Positions 42,554 through 50,853 of a stretch of DNA of 57,076 nucleotides are shown one piece after another. This DNA is from Betaproteobacteria bacterium (GTDB taxonomy: Bacteria > Pseudomonadota > Gammaproteobacteria > Burkholderiales > SG8-39): positions 1-57,076 of the forward strand of contig JADJPT010000024.1 of assembly GCA_016713125.1 (NCBI GenBank). The letters run 5' to 3'. The translations under genes and the position numbers were made by a program. The stretch's first letter is position 1, and every line of letters starts with the position of its first letter. Below the pieces are notes generated by a model. The model worked only from the letters and a program-made list of their open reading frames with translations. It had not been told where the DNA came from and ran no database searches.

Positions 42554-43600
42554 ATGGCGCTGAGCCTTGCCTTGCTGGAATCCTGGAAGCACCTGCTGAA
42601 ACTGTGCCTTCTGAAGGAGGGCGAGTCGGTGGTGGTCCTGATCGGCGACGAATCGCATGCGGATCACGTCGCCGCCGCGCTCTGGCGCTGACCATGGGCG
42701 GGGCACGGGCGCTCAGCCTGCCAGCTGGGTGAGGCACCGGTGCAGCGCATGGCCGGCGAGAGCACGGCGTACTACGCACCCACTGCGCTGACCGGCAACC
42801 GCGCGGCCATCGAGGCCATGAAGACCGCCGACCTGGTCATCGACCTGTTCGGCATGTACCGCGGCTCCGAGCAGGAGGAGATCCTCGCCGCCGGCACGCG
42901 CATCATCCTGGTCAAGGAGCCGCCCGAGGTGTTCATGCGCCTGCGACCGCTGGAGAGCGATCGCACGCGCGTGCTGGCGGCGCACGCCAGGCTCGGCAAG
43001 GCGAAGACCATGCACGTGCAGTCCGCGGCCGGCACCGACCTGAAGGTCGCGCTGGGCGAGTATCCCTGCCTGATCCAGTATGGTTTTGCAGACGAGCCCG
43101 GCCGCTGGGACCATTGCCCCAGCGCCTTCATCGCTATCTGGCCCACCGAGGGTTCGGCGCAGGGCACGGTGGTGCTCGCGCCCGGCGACATGATCCTGCC
43201 GTTCAAGACCTACGTTCAGACGCCCATCCGCCTGTCGATACGCGACGGCTACGTGCGCGAGATCGCCGGCGGGCTGGACGCCAGATACCTGCGCGACTAC
43301 ATGGAGAGCTTCCGCGATCCGGAGGGCTACGCCGTCTCGCACCTGGGCTGGGGGCTGCACGAGCGCGCACAGTGGACGGCGCTGGGCATGTACGACAAGC
43401 GCCAGACCAACGCCATGGACGCGCGCTCCTTCGCGGGCAACTTCATGTTCTCCACCGGACCCAACGCGGAGGGCGGCGGCACGCGCCACACGCCCTGCCA
43501 TCTGGACATCCCCATGCAGGATTGCTCCGTGACGGTGGATGGCGAGCCGATGGTGCTCGAGGGCCGGCTGGTGGTGGCGGATCAGCGTTCGGTCGGCTGA
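42554..43600 (+). CDS. nicX: 2,5-dihydroxypyridine 5,6-dioxygenase-like ring-cleavage enzyme
   Basis: NicX-type enzymes are mononuclear Fe(II) dioxygenases, of an aminopeptidase-like fold, that open 2,5-dihydroxypyridine to N-formylmaleamate. Family segments are STAYYAPTALTGN, EQEEILAAGTRIILVKEPPEV, QYGFADEPGRWDHCPSAF, LAPGDMILPFKTYVQTPIRLSI, YAVSHLGWGLHERAQW and GGGTRHTPCHLDIPMQDC. The His of SHLGWG and the His/Asp of CHLDIP sit where the iron ligands of characterised NicX lie. The N-terminal 40 residues are in another frame, with breaks near 42690 and 42725. ATG at 42554 follows AAGGAGG. Corrected length is about 348 residues, normal. It is the last gene of the operon. Confidence 0.88.
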
Positions 43601-43612
43601 GGAGGCAAGGGC

Positions 43613-44575
43613 ATGCGCAGGCACTCATCGCAGGCGGTGGCGTGGGCGGCCTGACCGCGGCATTGGCGCTGCTGAAGAAAGGCATTGAGTGCGAGGTCTT
43701 TGAGCAGGCCCAGGAACTCAGGGAAGTCGGAGCTGGGGTGCAGTGCGAACGGGTACTTTTCGAACTGGATTGGAGCAGGCGGTGCGGAACCGCGGAGTCG
43801 AGGCTGCGGGGCAAGGAGATTCGCCTGTGGAACACCGGCGCCTTTTGGAAGCTCTTCGACCTGGGTGCGGTATCGGTGCAGCGCTACGGCTTTCCCTACT
43901 TTCTTCTACACCGGAGTGACCTGCATGGCATGCTGGCTGAAGCGGGTCAGAGAATCAAGCCAGACGCAATTCGCCTTGGTGCGCGCTGCAGGGGCTTCGG
44001 GACCATGGGTGGCGTACCCTGCTGACCGAGTGTGGCGAGCGTATCCGGGGGGCGCTGATCGGTGCCGACGGCCTGCTCTCGGTTCGAGCGTTTGGTTCCG
44101 CGCGCGCTTCCGGCGTGGCTGGCGCGGCTGGTGCCCAGGAGGCTGGCGTTCGGTGGGGCCAACTGGAGCGCGGTCATGTACGATCGTTCGTCCGGATCTG
44201 CTCACGCGCGCGAGCTGGCAGCAGCCGGCCGAATTGGGAAGTGGCGGAATGCCTCGCCGCCGGGGGCCTGGCACGAGGACGTGCGCCGCATCACGCATGG
44301 TGCCGTTCAAGTGGGCGCCGGGGGGGCCGCTCCACAATGGCCCGAGGGCGGGTGGGGCGGCCTGTCATGCGCTGCGTGGGTGCGACTGCGAGGACGGCTC
44401 GGCTGGCGCGTTGGCTGGCGGTGATCTGGCGCTGCTGGCTGCGGGGCGCGTGGCGCTCGGCCGATTGGCGTTTTCATCGCTTGCGGGGCGTGGATCGCGA
44501 ATGGCACCCCGCAAGGTCAAAGAGCGCTACGACTGGCTGTTTAGCGCCGTGAACACCTGTGACTTGGAGAATTGA
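43613..44575 (+). pseudogene. Decayed FAD-dependent aromatic monooxygenase
   Basis: This is a relic of a gene like the one at 39691. It keeps ALIAGGGVGGLTAALALLKKG, ECEVFEQAQELREVGAGVQ, LIGADGLLS and scattered later pieces (WHEDVRR near 44270, KVKERYDWLF near 44520) in all three frames. At least six frame changes, loss of the GD-motif region and internal deletions are needed to align it. No continuous frame exceeds about 120 plausible codons. Decay here is more extensive than in neighbouring genes and not confined to G runs, so it looks like true pseudogenisation. It ends in the TGA that precedes the next pseudogene's ATG. Confidence 0.8.
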
Positions 44576-45525
44576 ATGAAACTGAGACTCGACGCTGGAA
44601 CTTGGCTGCGGTTCTGATTTGTTGCTGCCGACGTGCGGCCCAGGCCTATCCTGAGAAGGCGGTCAGATGATCGTGCCATTCCCGGCGGGCGCCACGCTGG
44701 ACGCCGTGGTTCGCATGGTCGGTGAGCGTATGGCCGAAGGGCTGAAGCAATCAGTGGTGGTGGAGAACAAGACCGGAGCCAGTGGCATCATCGGCTTGTC
44801 GGCGGCGGCTAAATCTGCACCCGACGGCTACACGATGGTCTCAGTTTCAAATAGCTTTGCCGCCAATCCGATCCTGCGCAAAGACCTTCCATTTGATGCC
44901 GCTCGAGACTTCGCTCCCGTGGCCTTCATTGGTGCCACGCCCCACGTGCTTGCTGTAAATCCATCGGTAACCGCGAACACCGTGAAGGAACTCGTCGAGC
45001 AAGCCCGACAGCGCCCTGGCGGGCTCAGCTACGGCTCCGGTGGGGCGGGCACTATCTCCCACTTCGCAGGAGAGTTGCTGAAGTCGGCAGCCGGCATAGA
45101 CTTGGTGCATGTGCCGTCCGGGGACAAGGTCCTGCGCTCACGGCAACGCTTTCGTCCAGCGTGACAATGACTTTCGGCAATATGCCGGAAGTCATGCCTC
45201 ACGCTCGTGCAGGCAAGCTCAAGGCAATTGCCATCGCCACGTCAGTGCGCTCGGCTCTGGCTCCGCAGTTGCCGACCATCGCCGAGGCGGGCTATCCCAG
45301 CGTGACGTCGGAGTCTTGGTACGGGTTCATGGTGCCCGGGCGCACGCCGCCGGAGCTGGTCAAGCGATTGAATGCGGAAGTCAACGCATTGGCCCATCCC
45401 GAGCTGCGCGCCCGCTTGGTCGCTCAAGGTCTGGGGCCCGGCGGCGGCGCCAGAAGATCTGCCGCTTACCTTCGTCGAAGGCGCCGAATATGCGCATCAT
45501 CAGAAGCCACTCCGGGCGAATAGGA
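44576..45525 (+). pseudogene. Decayed Bug/TctC-family binding protein
   Basis: ATG at 44576 opens a damaged signal peptide with an early TGA. The mature part is readable from about 44667 (MIVPFPAGATLDAVVRMV, NKTGASGIIGLSAAAKSAPDG, GLSYGSGGAGTISHFAGELLK). The frame breaks near 45120 and resumes (TFGNMPEVMPHARAGKLKAIAIA, PQLPTIAEAGYPSVTSESWYG), then breaks again near 45450 before the C-terminal helix. Frameshifts at both ends plus the lost signal peptide argue for a dead gene. It lies directly behind the decayed monooxygenase. The pair mirrors the intact Bug and monooxygenase genes of the operon. Confidence 0.8.
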
Positions 45526-45647
45526 CTTCCTGGGGGCATCGGGTCCGCGCCGTTTCGCACCACTTCTGCCCGGGCGCCGGCCGTGCCAACATATGGGCCG
45601 GGCTGCGAGCCGCGTTCGGGTCGAAGCGGCCCCGCGAGGAGGCGAGC

Positions 45648-46535
45648 ATGAGTCTGCAACTCAAACCCCTGCACCCCCTGTTCGTCGCCGAGGCGAGCGG
45701 CGTGGACATCACGCAACCGCTGGATGCGGCCACCGTGCGCGCGATCGACGCGGCGATGGACGAGCATGCGATCCTGGTCTGGCGCGACCAGCCGCTTTCT
45801 CAGGAGCAGCAGATCGCCTTCGCATCCTCGTTCGGAACGCTGGACCCCGGCCTCAAGCGGCTGCGCCGTGCCAAGGAACGCTACGCGCACGAAGCGATGA
45901 TCGATATCTCCAACGTCGGCGTGGACGGGCAGGTCGTCAACCGGGACAACGGCAAGATCTTCAGCAACCTGGCCAACCAGCTCTGGCACAGCGACAGTTC
46001 GTTCCAGAAGCCCGCCGCCAAGTATTCGCTGCTGCATTCCGTGGTGAACCCGCCCTGGGGAGGGGAGACCGAGTTCGCCGACCTGCGCGCGGCCTGGGAT
46101 GCCCTGCCCGAGCGCTCGAAGCGCCAGGTCGAGGGGCTGTTCAGCGAACATTACGCGCTGCATTCGCGCATCATGCTGGGCGACGATTCCTACAGCGAGG
46201 AGCAGAAACGCCTGATTCCGCCGGTGCAGTGGCCGCTGGTGCGCACGCACGCGGGGTCTGGCAGGAAGCTGCTGTGGGTGGGCGTGCATGCGACGAAGAT
46301 CTTCGGCATGTCCCTGCCCGAGGGACGCGTGCTGCTCGGTGACCTGCTCGAGCATGCCACGCAGCGCCAGTTCGTCTACCGGCACGAATGGCAGGTCGGC
46401 GACACGGTGATGTGGGACAACCGTGCCACCCTGCACCGCGGCCGCCCCTACGACATCACGCAGCGCCGCGAGCTGCGCCGCACCACCACCGAGGATCCCG
46501 ATTCCCTGAACGAGGCGGTACCGCAGGCCGCCTGA
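45648..46535 (+). CDS. TauD/TfdA-family Fe(II)/2-oxoglutarate dioxygenase
   Basis: This intact 295-residue enzyme of the TfdA type couples 2-oxoglutarate decarboxylation to substrate hydroxylation. LKPLHPLFVAEASGVDITQPLD is the family start. The Fe ligands are His and Asp in LWHSDSSFQ and the distal His in ATLHRGRPYDITQ. The Arg that binds 2-oxoglutarate is in QRRELRRTTT. ATG at 45648 follows GAGGAGGCGAGC. TfdA relatives oxidise phenoxyacetates, taurine and other carboxylated or sulfonated compounds; the substrate here is unknown. It sits after the pseudogenes and before a convergent disulfide reductase, so it is probably its own transcription unit. Confidence 0.9.
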   Translation: MSLQLKPLHPLFVAEASGVDITQPLDAATVRAIDAAMDEHAILVWRDQPLSQEQQIAFASSFGTLDPGLKRLRRAKERYAHEAMIDISNVGVDGQVVNRDNGKIFSNLANQLWHSDSSFQKPAAKYSLLHSVVNPPWGGETEFADLRAAWDALPERSKRQVEGLFSEHYALHSRIMLGDDSYSEEQKRLIPPVQWPLVRTHAGSGRKLLWVGVHATKIFGMSLPEGRVLLGDLLEHATQRQFVYRHEWQVGDTVMWDNRATLHRGRPYDITQRRELRRTTTEDPDSLNEAVPQAA

Positions 46536-46540
46536 GGACG

Positions 46541-46582
46541 GATCGGGTGCCCTGCGCCGCGGCGAGCGGCGCAGGGCCGATC
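46541..46582. terminator. Long GC-rich hairpin between convergent genes
   Basis: A perfect 12-bp stem GCCCTGCGCCGC (46549-46560) / GCGGCGCAGGGC (46566-46577) has a 5-nt loop. Outer GATCGG (46541-46546) can pair with CCGATC (46577-46582), sharing the C at 46577. There is no U tract. It lies between the TfdA-type gene stop and the disulfide-reductase stop and may act as an attenuating or transcript-protecting structure. Confidence 0.5.
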
Positions 46583-46586
46583 CCGC

Positions 46587-48008
46587 TCAGGCCGCTTCCT
46601 GCAGCCGGGACTTCTCCAGTTTGGCCTGCGCATCGCGCAGCGCCGTGCGCAGGCCTTCCTCGACCACCGGGTGGTAGAAGGGCATCTCCAGCATTTTCTG
46701 CACCGTCATGCCGGCCTGTATTCCCCAGGCAAGCAGGTGGGCCAGGTGCTCGGCGTCCGGGCCCATCAGTTCCGCACCGAGCACGCGACCGCTGCCGATC
46801 TCGGCGTAGACGTGGGCGAGGCCCCGGTTGCGCAACATCACGCGGCTGCGGCCCTGATCCTCGAAGCTGACTTCGCCTGTGACGTGGCAGCCGCGACGCA
46901 GTTCGGCGTAACGCCGGCCGACCACCGCCATCTGCGGTTCGCTGAACACCACGGCCAGGGGCGTGCGCCGCCGGCCGGGACGCACGGCGGGGTGGCGCGC
47001 CGCGTTCCCACCGGCAATCAGGCCTTCGTCGGCGGCCTCGTGCAGCAGCGGCAGATCGTTGTTGGCGTCGCCGGCGATGAAGGCATGGCTATTGCCGATC
47101 TGCAGCGTGTGACGGTCGAATGCCGGCACGCCGCGTGCATCGCGCTCCACCCCCAGTGCTTCCAGACCCAGGTCGTGCACATTCGGCGTGCGCCCGGTGG
47201 CGGCCAGCAGGTAATCGAAGGATTCGCTGCGCTCGGTGCCGTCGGAGTCGAGGAAACGGATGTTCACGCCCGCATCGGTCCGGGTGATCTGGCGGACCTT
47301 CGCATCGGCGTCCAGCGGGAACTCCCGGGACATTGCCCTCTGCGCGCAGTCGCGCAAGGCCGGATCCGAGAACGGGCCGACCAGGCCGCCCACACCGAAC
47401 ATGCGCACGCGCACGCCCAGCCGCGACAGCGCCTGGCCCAGCTCCAGGCCGATCACGCCGGGGCCGAACACCGCCACGGCGCGCGGCAGATCCTGCCAGT
47501 CGAACACGTCGTCATTGACGACCAGACGGTCGCCCGCGCCGCGCAGCACCGGCGGCACCGCGGGCGAGGAGCCCGTGGCGATCACCGTGGTCGCGAACCG
47601 CACTTCGGTGTGCCCGTCGATGTTCAGCGTGTGGGCTCCCGTGTAGCGCGCGCGGCCGCGCAGGCGGTCCGCCTGCGGGATGCCCTCCACGCCGTTCAGC
47701 ACGAAGCCAACGAAGCGGTCGCGCTCGGCGCGCACGCGCGCCATCACCGCTGCACCGTCGATCTGCAGGCTGCCGCCGACGCGCAGGCCGAACGCGCCGA
47801 GGCGCGCCTGGTCCTGCACGGTGTGCGCGGCCTCGGCCGCAGCGATCAGCAGCTTGGAAGGCATGCAGCCGACGCGCGCGCATGTCGTTCCGTACGGCCC
47901 GGATTCGACGATCACGGCGCGCTTGCCGGCGTCTTTTGCCGCGCGGTAGGCGGCCAATCCCGCCGTACCCGCGCCTATTACTGCAACGTCCGTTTCGAGT
48001 TGGATCAT
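46587..48008 (-). CDS. FAD/NAD-linked disulfide reductase (dihydrolipoyl dehydrogenase-like)
   Basis: This class I pyridine nucleotide-disulfide oxidoreductase has 473 residues. ETDVAVIGAGTAGLAAYRAA binds FAD. The redox Cys pair is GTTCARVGCMPSKLL (CxxxxC). The NAD motif is VAVFGPGVIGLELGQALS. The second FAD segment is HAFIAGDANNDLPLLHEA, and the C-terminal His-Glu is in FYHPVVEEGL. It is not in a 2-oxoacid dehydrogenase operon. Instead it lies 42 nt downstream of the peroxiredoxin-glutaredoxin gene, like the glutathione-amide reductase next to a Prx/Grx gene in Chromatium. A role in reducing that thiol system is a reasonable inference. The frame is intact. Confidence 0.9.
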   Translation of the reverse strand: MIQLETDVAVIGAGTAGLAAYRAAKDAGKRAVIVESGPYGTTCARVGCMPSKLLIAAAEAAHTVQDQARLGAFGLRVGGSLQIDGAAVMARVRAERDRFVGFVLNGVEGIPQADRLRGRARYTGAHTLNIDGHTEVRFATTVIATGSSPAVPPVLRGAGDRLVVNDDVFDWQDLPRAVAVFGPGVIGLELGQALSRLGVRVRMFGVGGLVGPFSDPALRDCAQRAMSREFPLDADAKVRQITRTDAGVNIRFLDSDGTERSESFDYLLAATGRTPNVHDLGLEALGVERDARGVPAFDRHTLQIGNSHAFIAGDANNDLPLLHEAADEGLIAGGNAARHPAVRPGRRRTPLAVVFSEPQMAVVGRRYAELRRGCHVTGEVSFEDQGRSRVMLRNRGLAHVYAEIGSGRVLGAELMGPDAEHLAHLLAWGIQAGMTVQKMLEMPFYHPVVEEGLRTALRDAQAKLEKSRLQEAA

Positions 48009-48050
48009 GTTCGCGGTACTCGCATGGAAGTCGGGTTCGACGCAGCCGCC

Positions 48051-48791
48051 TCAGGCCGCTTTCCGGGCCCAGGCTTCGAGCGCGTCCCAGCCGCCGATGT
48101 GCTGGCCGTTCACGAACACCTGCGGCACCGTGCCCTGGCCGGTGATCGCACCGACCACGCGGCTGCGGTTGGCGTTGGGCAGCGAGACCTCGGCGTATTC
48201 GTAGCCGAGTTCCTTGAGCAGGGACTTGGCCTTGGCGCAGAAGCTGCAGCCTTCGCGCGTCAGGATCGCCACCTGGTCGGGCTTCTTCGCCTTGGGGTTC
48301 ACGTAGGCGAGCATGGTGTCGGCGTCCGAAACCTCGAACGGGTCGCCGGGCTTCTGCGGCTCGATGAACATCTTCTGCACCACGCCGTCCTTGACCAGCA
48401 TGGAATAGCGCCACGAGCGCTTGCCGAAGCCGAGGTCGTTCTTGTCGACCAGCATGCCCATGCCTTCGGTGAACTCGCCATTGCCGTCCGGCACCATGAC
48501 GATGTTCTGCGCTTCCTGGCCGGCGGCCCATTCGTTCATCACGAAGGCATCGTTGACCGAAATGCACAGGACAGCGTCGACGCCGTTGGCCTTGAAGGCC
48601 GGCGCCAGTTCGTTGTAGCGCGGCAGGTGGGTGGTCGAGCAGGTCGGCGTGAACGCGCCGGGCAGCGAGAACACCGCTACCGTGCGGCCCTTGAACAGTT
48701 CGTCGGTGGTGACATTCTTCCACTCGCCCTGTGCGGTGCGGGTGCGGAAAGTGACTTGCGGGACCTGCTTGCCTTCGTGGTTGGGGAACAT
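48051..48791 (-). CDS. Hybrid peroxiredoxin-glutaredoxin (Prx5-Grx)
   Basis: This 246-residue fusion comprises an N-terminal Prx5/AhpE-type peroxiredoxin (TVAVFSLPGAFTPTCSTTHLP with the peroxidatic Cys) and a C-terminal glutaredoxin (LTREGCSFCAKAKSLLKEL, CxxC motif, then TVPQVFVNGQHIGGWDALEAW). It reduces H2O2 and alkyl hydroperoxides using glutathione. ATG is at 48791 with AAGGAAA upstream. The upstream 120-bp gap holds an OxyR-like half-site. The adjacent disulfide reductase and Kef antiporter make a coherent glutathione/peroxide module. The frame is intact. Confidence 0.93.
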   Translation of the reverse strand: MFPNHEGKQVPQVTFRTRTAQGEWKNVTTDELFKGRTVAVFSLPGAFTPTCSTTHLPRYNELAPAFKANGVDAVLCISVNDAFVMNEWAAGQEAQNIVMVPDGNGEFTEGMGMLVDKNDLGFGKRSWRYSMLVKDGVVQKMFIEPQKPGDPFEVSDADTMLAYVNPKAKKPDQVAILTREGCSFCAKAKSLLKELGYEYAEVSLPNANRSRVVGAITGQGTVPQVFVNGQHIGGWDALEAWARKAA

Positions 48792-48844
48792 TGCCGTTTC
48801 CTTGATGTGCGGGTTGGGATGGGCGAATGTTGAAGGCGCGGATC

Positions 48845-48892
48845 GATAGCGTCTAATCGTATGTTTGGATGGTATCGATAGCTATTAACTAA
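48845..48892. promoter_or_regulatory. Possible OxyR-type binding region upstream of prx-grx
   Basis: ATAGCTATTAACTAA (48878-48892) matches the OxyR half-site pattern ATAG-N7-CTAT except for its last base. A weaker partial match lies 22 bp to the left (48856-48870). The region is much more AT-rich than its surroundings and sits in the only sizeable gap upstream of the peroxiredoxin gene. Base matching is by eye only. Confidence 0.4.
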
Positions 48893-48913
48893 TTGATGGA
48901 CCATAGTCCGGAT

Positions 48914-50701
48914 CTATTGCCGGACGCGCGCCGGGGGCGCCTCCTCGGCCAGGTTGCGCTGTTCCTCCGCCAGCAGGCGCTCGAGGTCGCTGCGTCCCTG
49001 CTGGGCCATGGCGATCAGCGCCGGCGTGTCGTTGCGGTGCGCCGCGGCGCGCAGCAGCAGATCTTCGTCGTGGCGCCGGAAGCGCGCCGCCGCGTGCGGC
49101 GTGTGGCCGAGCAGATTCAGCGCCGTTTCCGCCGCCTCGAGTGCCGAACCGAAGGTTTCGCGCACCGCCGGCACGCCAAGCTCGATCAGCTCCAGGCTGT
49201 CCGTGCGACCGTGCGCACGCGCGAGGATCTGCAGCTCGGGGAAGTTCGCGCGCGCCAGCCTGACGATGGCCAGCGTGGCCTGCGCGTCGTCGATCGCCAG
49301 CACCAGCAGCCTGGCCTTTGCGGCGCCCGCGGCCTCGAGCAGGTCCAGGCGCGTGGCGTCGCCGTAATAGGCCTTGTAGCCGAAGCGGCGCACCAGGTCG
49401 ACCTGGTTGGCGTCGTGATCCACCACCGTGGTGCGTATGCCGCGCGCGTTGAGCAGCCGCACCACCACCTGCCCGAAGCGACCGAAGCCGGCGATGATCA
49501 CCGGATGCTGCTGCTCGATGGCGTCGGGCGCGGGCTGCGCCGTTGCGCGCATCCGCGGCGCAAGCACGCGTTCATACAGCGCCATCAGCAAAGGTGTGCT
49601 GAGCATGGAGGCGGCAACCGCCGCGTTCAGCACATCCAGTGTGGGGCGCGGCAGGATCTCGCCGGCCGCGCCGAACAGCACGAAGGCGAACTCTCCGACC
49701 TGCGACAGGCCCAGCGCGAACAGCAGCGCGTCGGCACGCGCGCAATAGCCGAACAGGCGCGCGATCGGGTAGAGCAACATGACCTTCAGCGCAACCACGC
49801 CGGCGGCCAGGCCGAACACCAGCAGCGGCGAGCGCAGGAACAGGCCCAGGTCGACCGACATGCCGACCGCGATGAAGAACAGGCCAAGCAGCAGGCCCTT
49901 GAACGGCTCGATGTCCAGCTCCAGCTCGTGGCGGTACTCGGAGTCCGCCAGCAGCACGCCCGCGAGGAAGGCGCCCAGCGCCATCGACAGGCCGACGGCG
50001 TGCATCAGCTCGGCGATGCCGACAACCAGCAGCAGCGAGAACGCGATGAAGATCTCGCGCATGCGCGTGTTGGCGATGTAGCGCAGCAGCGGGCGCAGCA
50101 GGGAGCGCCCGGCGAACACCAGCAGCACGATGATGGCCAGTGCGCGCGCCGCGGCCATCCAGTCGAGCCCGCTGCCGTCACGGCCGGGTGACATCAGGGC
50201 CAGCACCAGCATCATCGGGATCACCGCCAGGTCCTGGAACAGCAGTACGCTGAACGAGGCCTGCCCGCCGGGCGTCGGCAGCAGGTTCTTCTCCTGCAGC
50301 GAAGCGAGCGCGATGGCAGTGGAGGACATCGCGAAGCCCATGCCGGCGATCAGGCCGGTGTGCAGGGGCAGGCCCAGGGCCCAGGCCGCGCCGAGCACGG
50401 CGGCCAGAGTGGACAGCACCTGTGTGGTGCCCAGGCCGAAGATGGGGCGGCGCAGGCTCCACAGGCGTTGCGGATTCAGCTCCAGTCCGACCAGGAACAG
50501 CAGCAACACCACGCCGAACTCGGCGAAATGCAGGATGGCCTGCGGCTCGGAGACGAAGGCCAGGCCCCAGGGGCCGATGGCCATGCCGGCAATCAGGTAG
50601 CCCAGCACCGCGCCCAGTCCCAGACGTTTGAACACCGGGACGGCGATGACGCCGGCGGCAAGGTACACCAGTGCCTGGTGCAGAAAACCGTGGTCCTGCA
50701 T
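48914..50701 (-). CDS. Kef-type monovalent cation:proton antiporter with TrkA-N domain
   Basis: This is a CPA2 family glutathione-gated K+ efflux-like transporter of the inner membrane. Twelve or so helices run from FLHQALVYLAAGVIAVPVFKRL to about residue 370, with the conserved SSTAIALASLQEKN and LLFQDLAVIPMML segments. The cytoplasmic Rossmann (TrkA-N/KTN) domain follows as VIIAGFGRFGQVVVRLLNARG and YGDATRLDLLEAAG. No TrkA-C domain is clear; the tail is a charged helix (DLERLLAEEQRNLAEE). ATG at 50701 is preferred over an upstream ATG at 50782 because the first helix starts there. The length of 595 residues is normal. Proximity to the Prx-Grx gene fits glutathione gating. Confidence 0.92.
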   Translation of the reverse strand: MQDHGFLHQALVYLAAGVIAVPVFKRLGLGAVLGYLIAGMAIGPWGLAFVSEPQAILHFAEFGVVLLLFLVGLELNPQRLWSLRRPIFGLGTTQVLSTLAAVLGAAWALGLPLHTGLIAGMGFAMSSTAIALASLQEKNLLPTPGGQASFSVLLFQDLAVIPMMLVLALMSPGRDGSGLDWMAAARALAIIVLLVFAGRSLLRPLLRYIANTRMREIFIAFSLLLVVGIAELMHAVGLSMALGAFLAGVLLADSEYRHELELDIEPFKGLLLGLFFIAVGMSVDLGLFLRSPLLVFGLAAGVVALKVMLLYPIARLFGYCARADALLFALGLSQVGEFAFVLFGAAGEILPRPTLDVLNAAVAASMLSTPLLMALYERVLAPRMRATAQPAPDAIEQQHPVIIAGFGRFGQVVVRLLNARGIRTTVVDHDANQVDLVRRFGYKAYYGDATRLDLLEAAGAAKARLLVLAIDDAQATLAIVRLARANFPELQILARAHGRTDSLELIELGVPAVRETFGSALEAAETALNLLGHTPHAAARFRRHDEDLLLRAAAHRNDTPALIAMAQQGRSDLERLLAEEQRNLAEEAPPARVRQ

Positions 50702-50853
50702 GGAACGCTCCCGATCGAGGTGTTTCCGGCGCGGCCGGCGTTTCGCTGCGCGAGTTCTGCGCCGCGGCGCAACGCGTTTCAATCTAGCATGCGGCCGGCT
50801 TGGTACACTTCATGCATAGGTTTTTTGTCCCCACCCCTGCAGGGAGTCTCACC

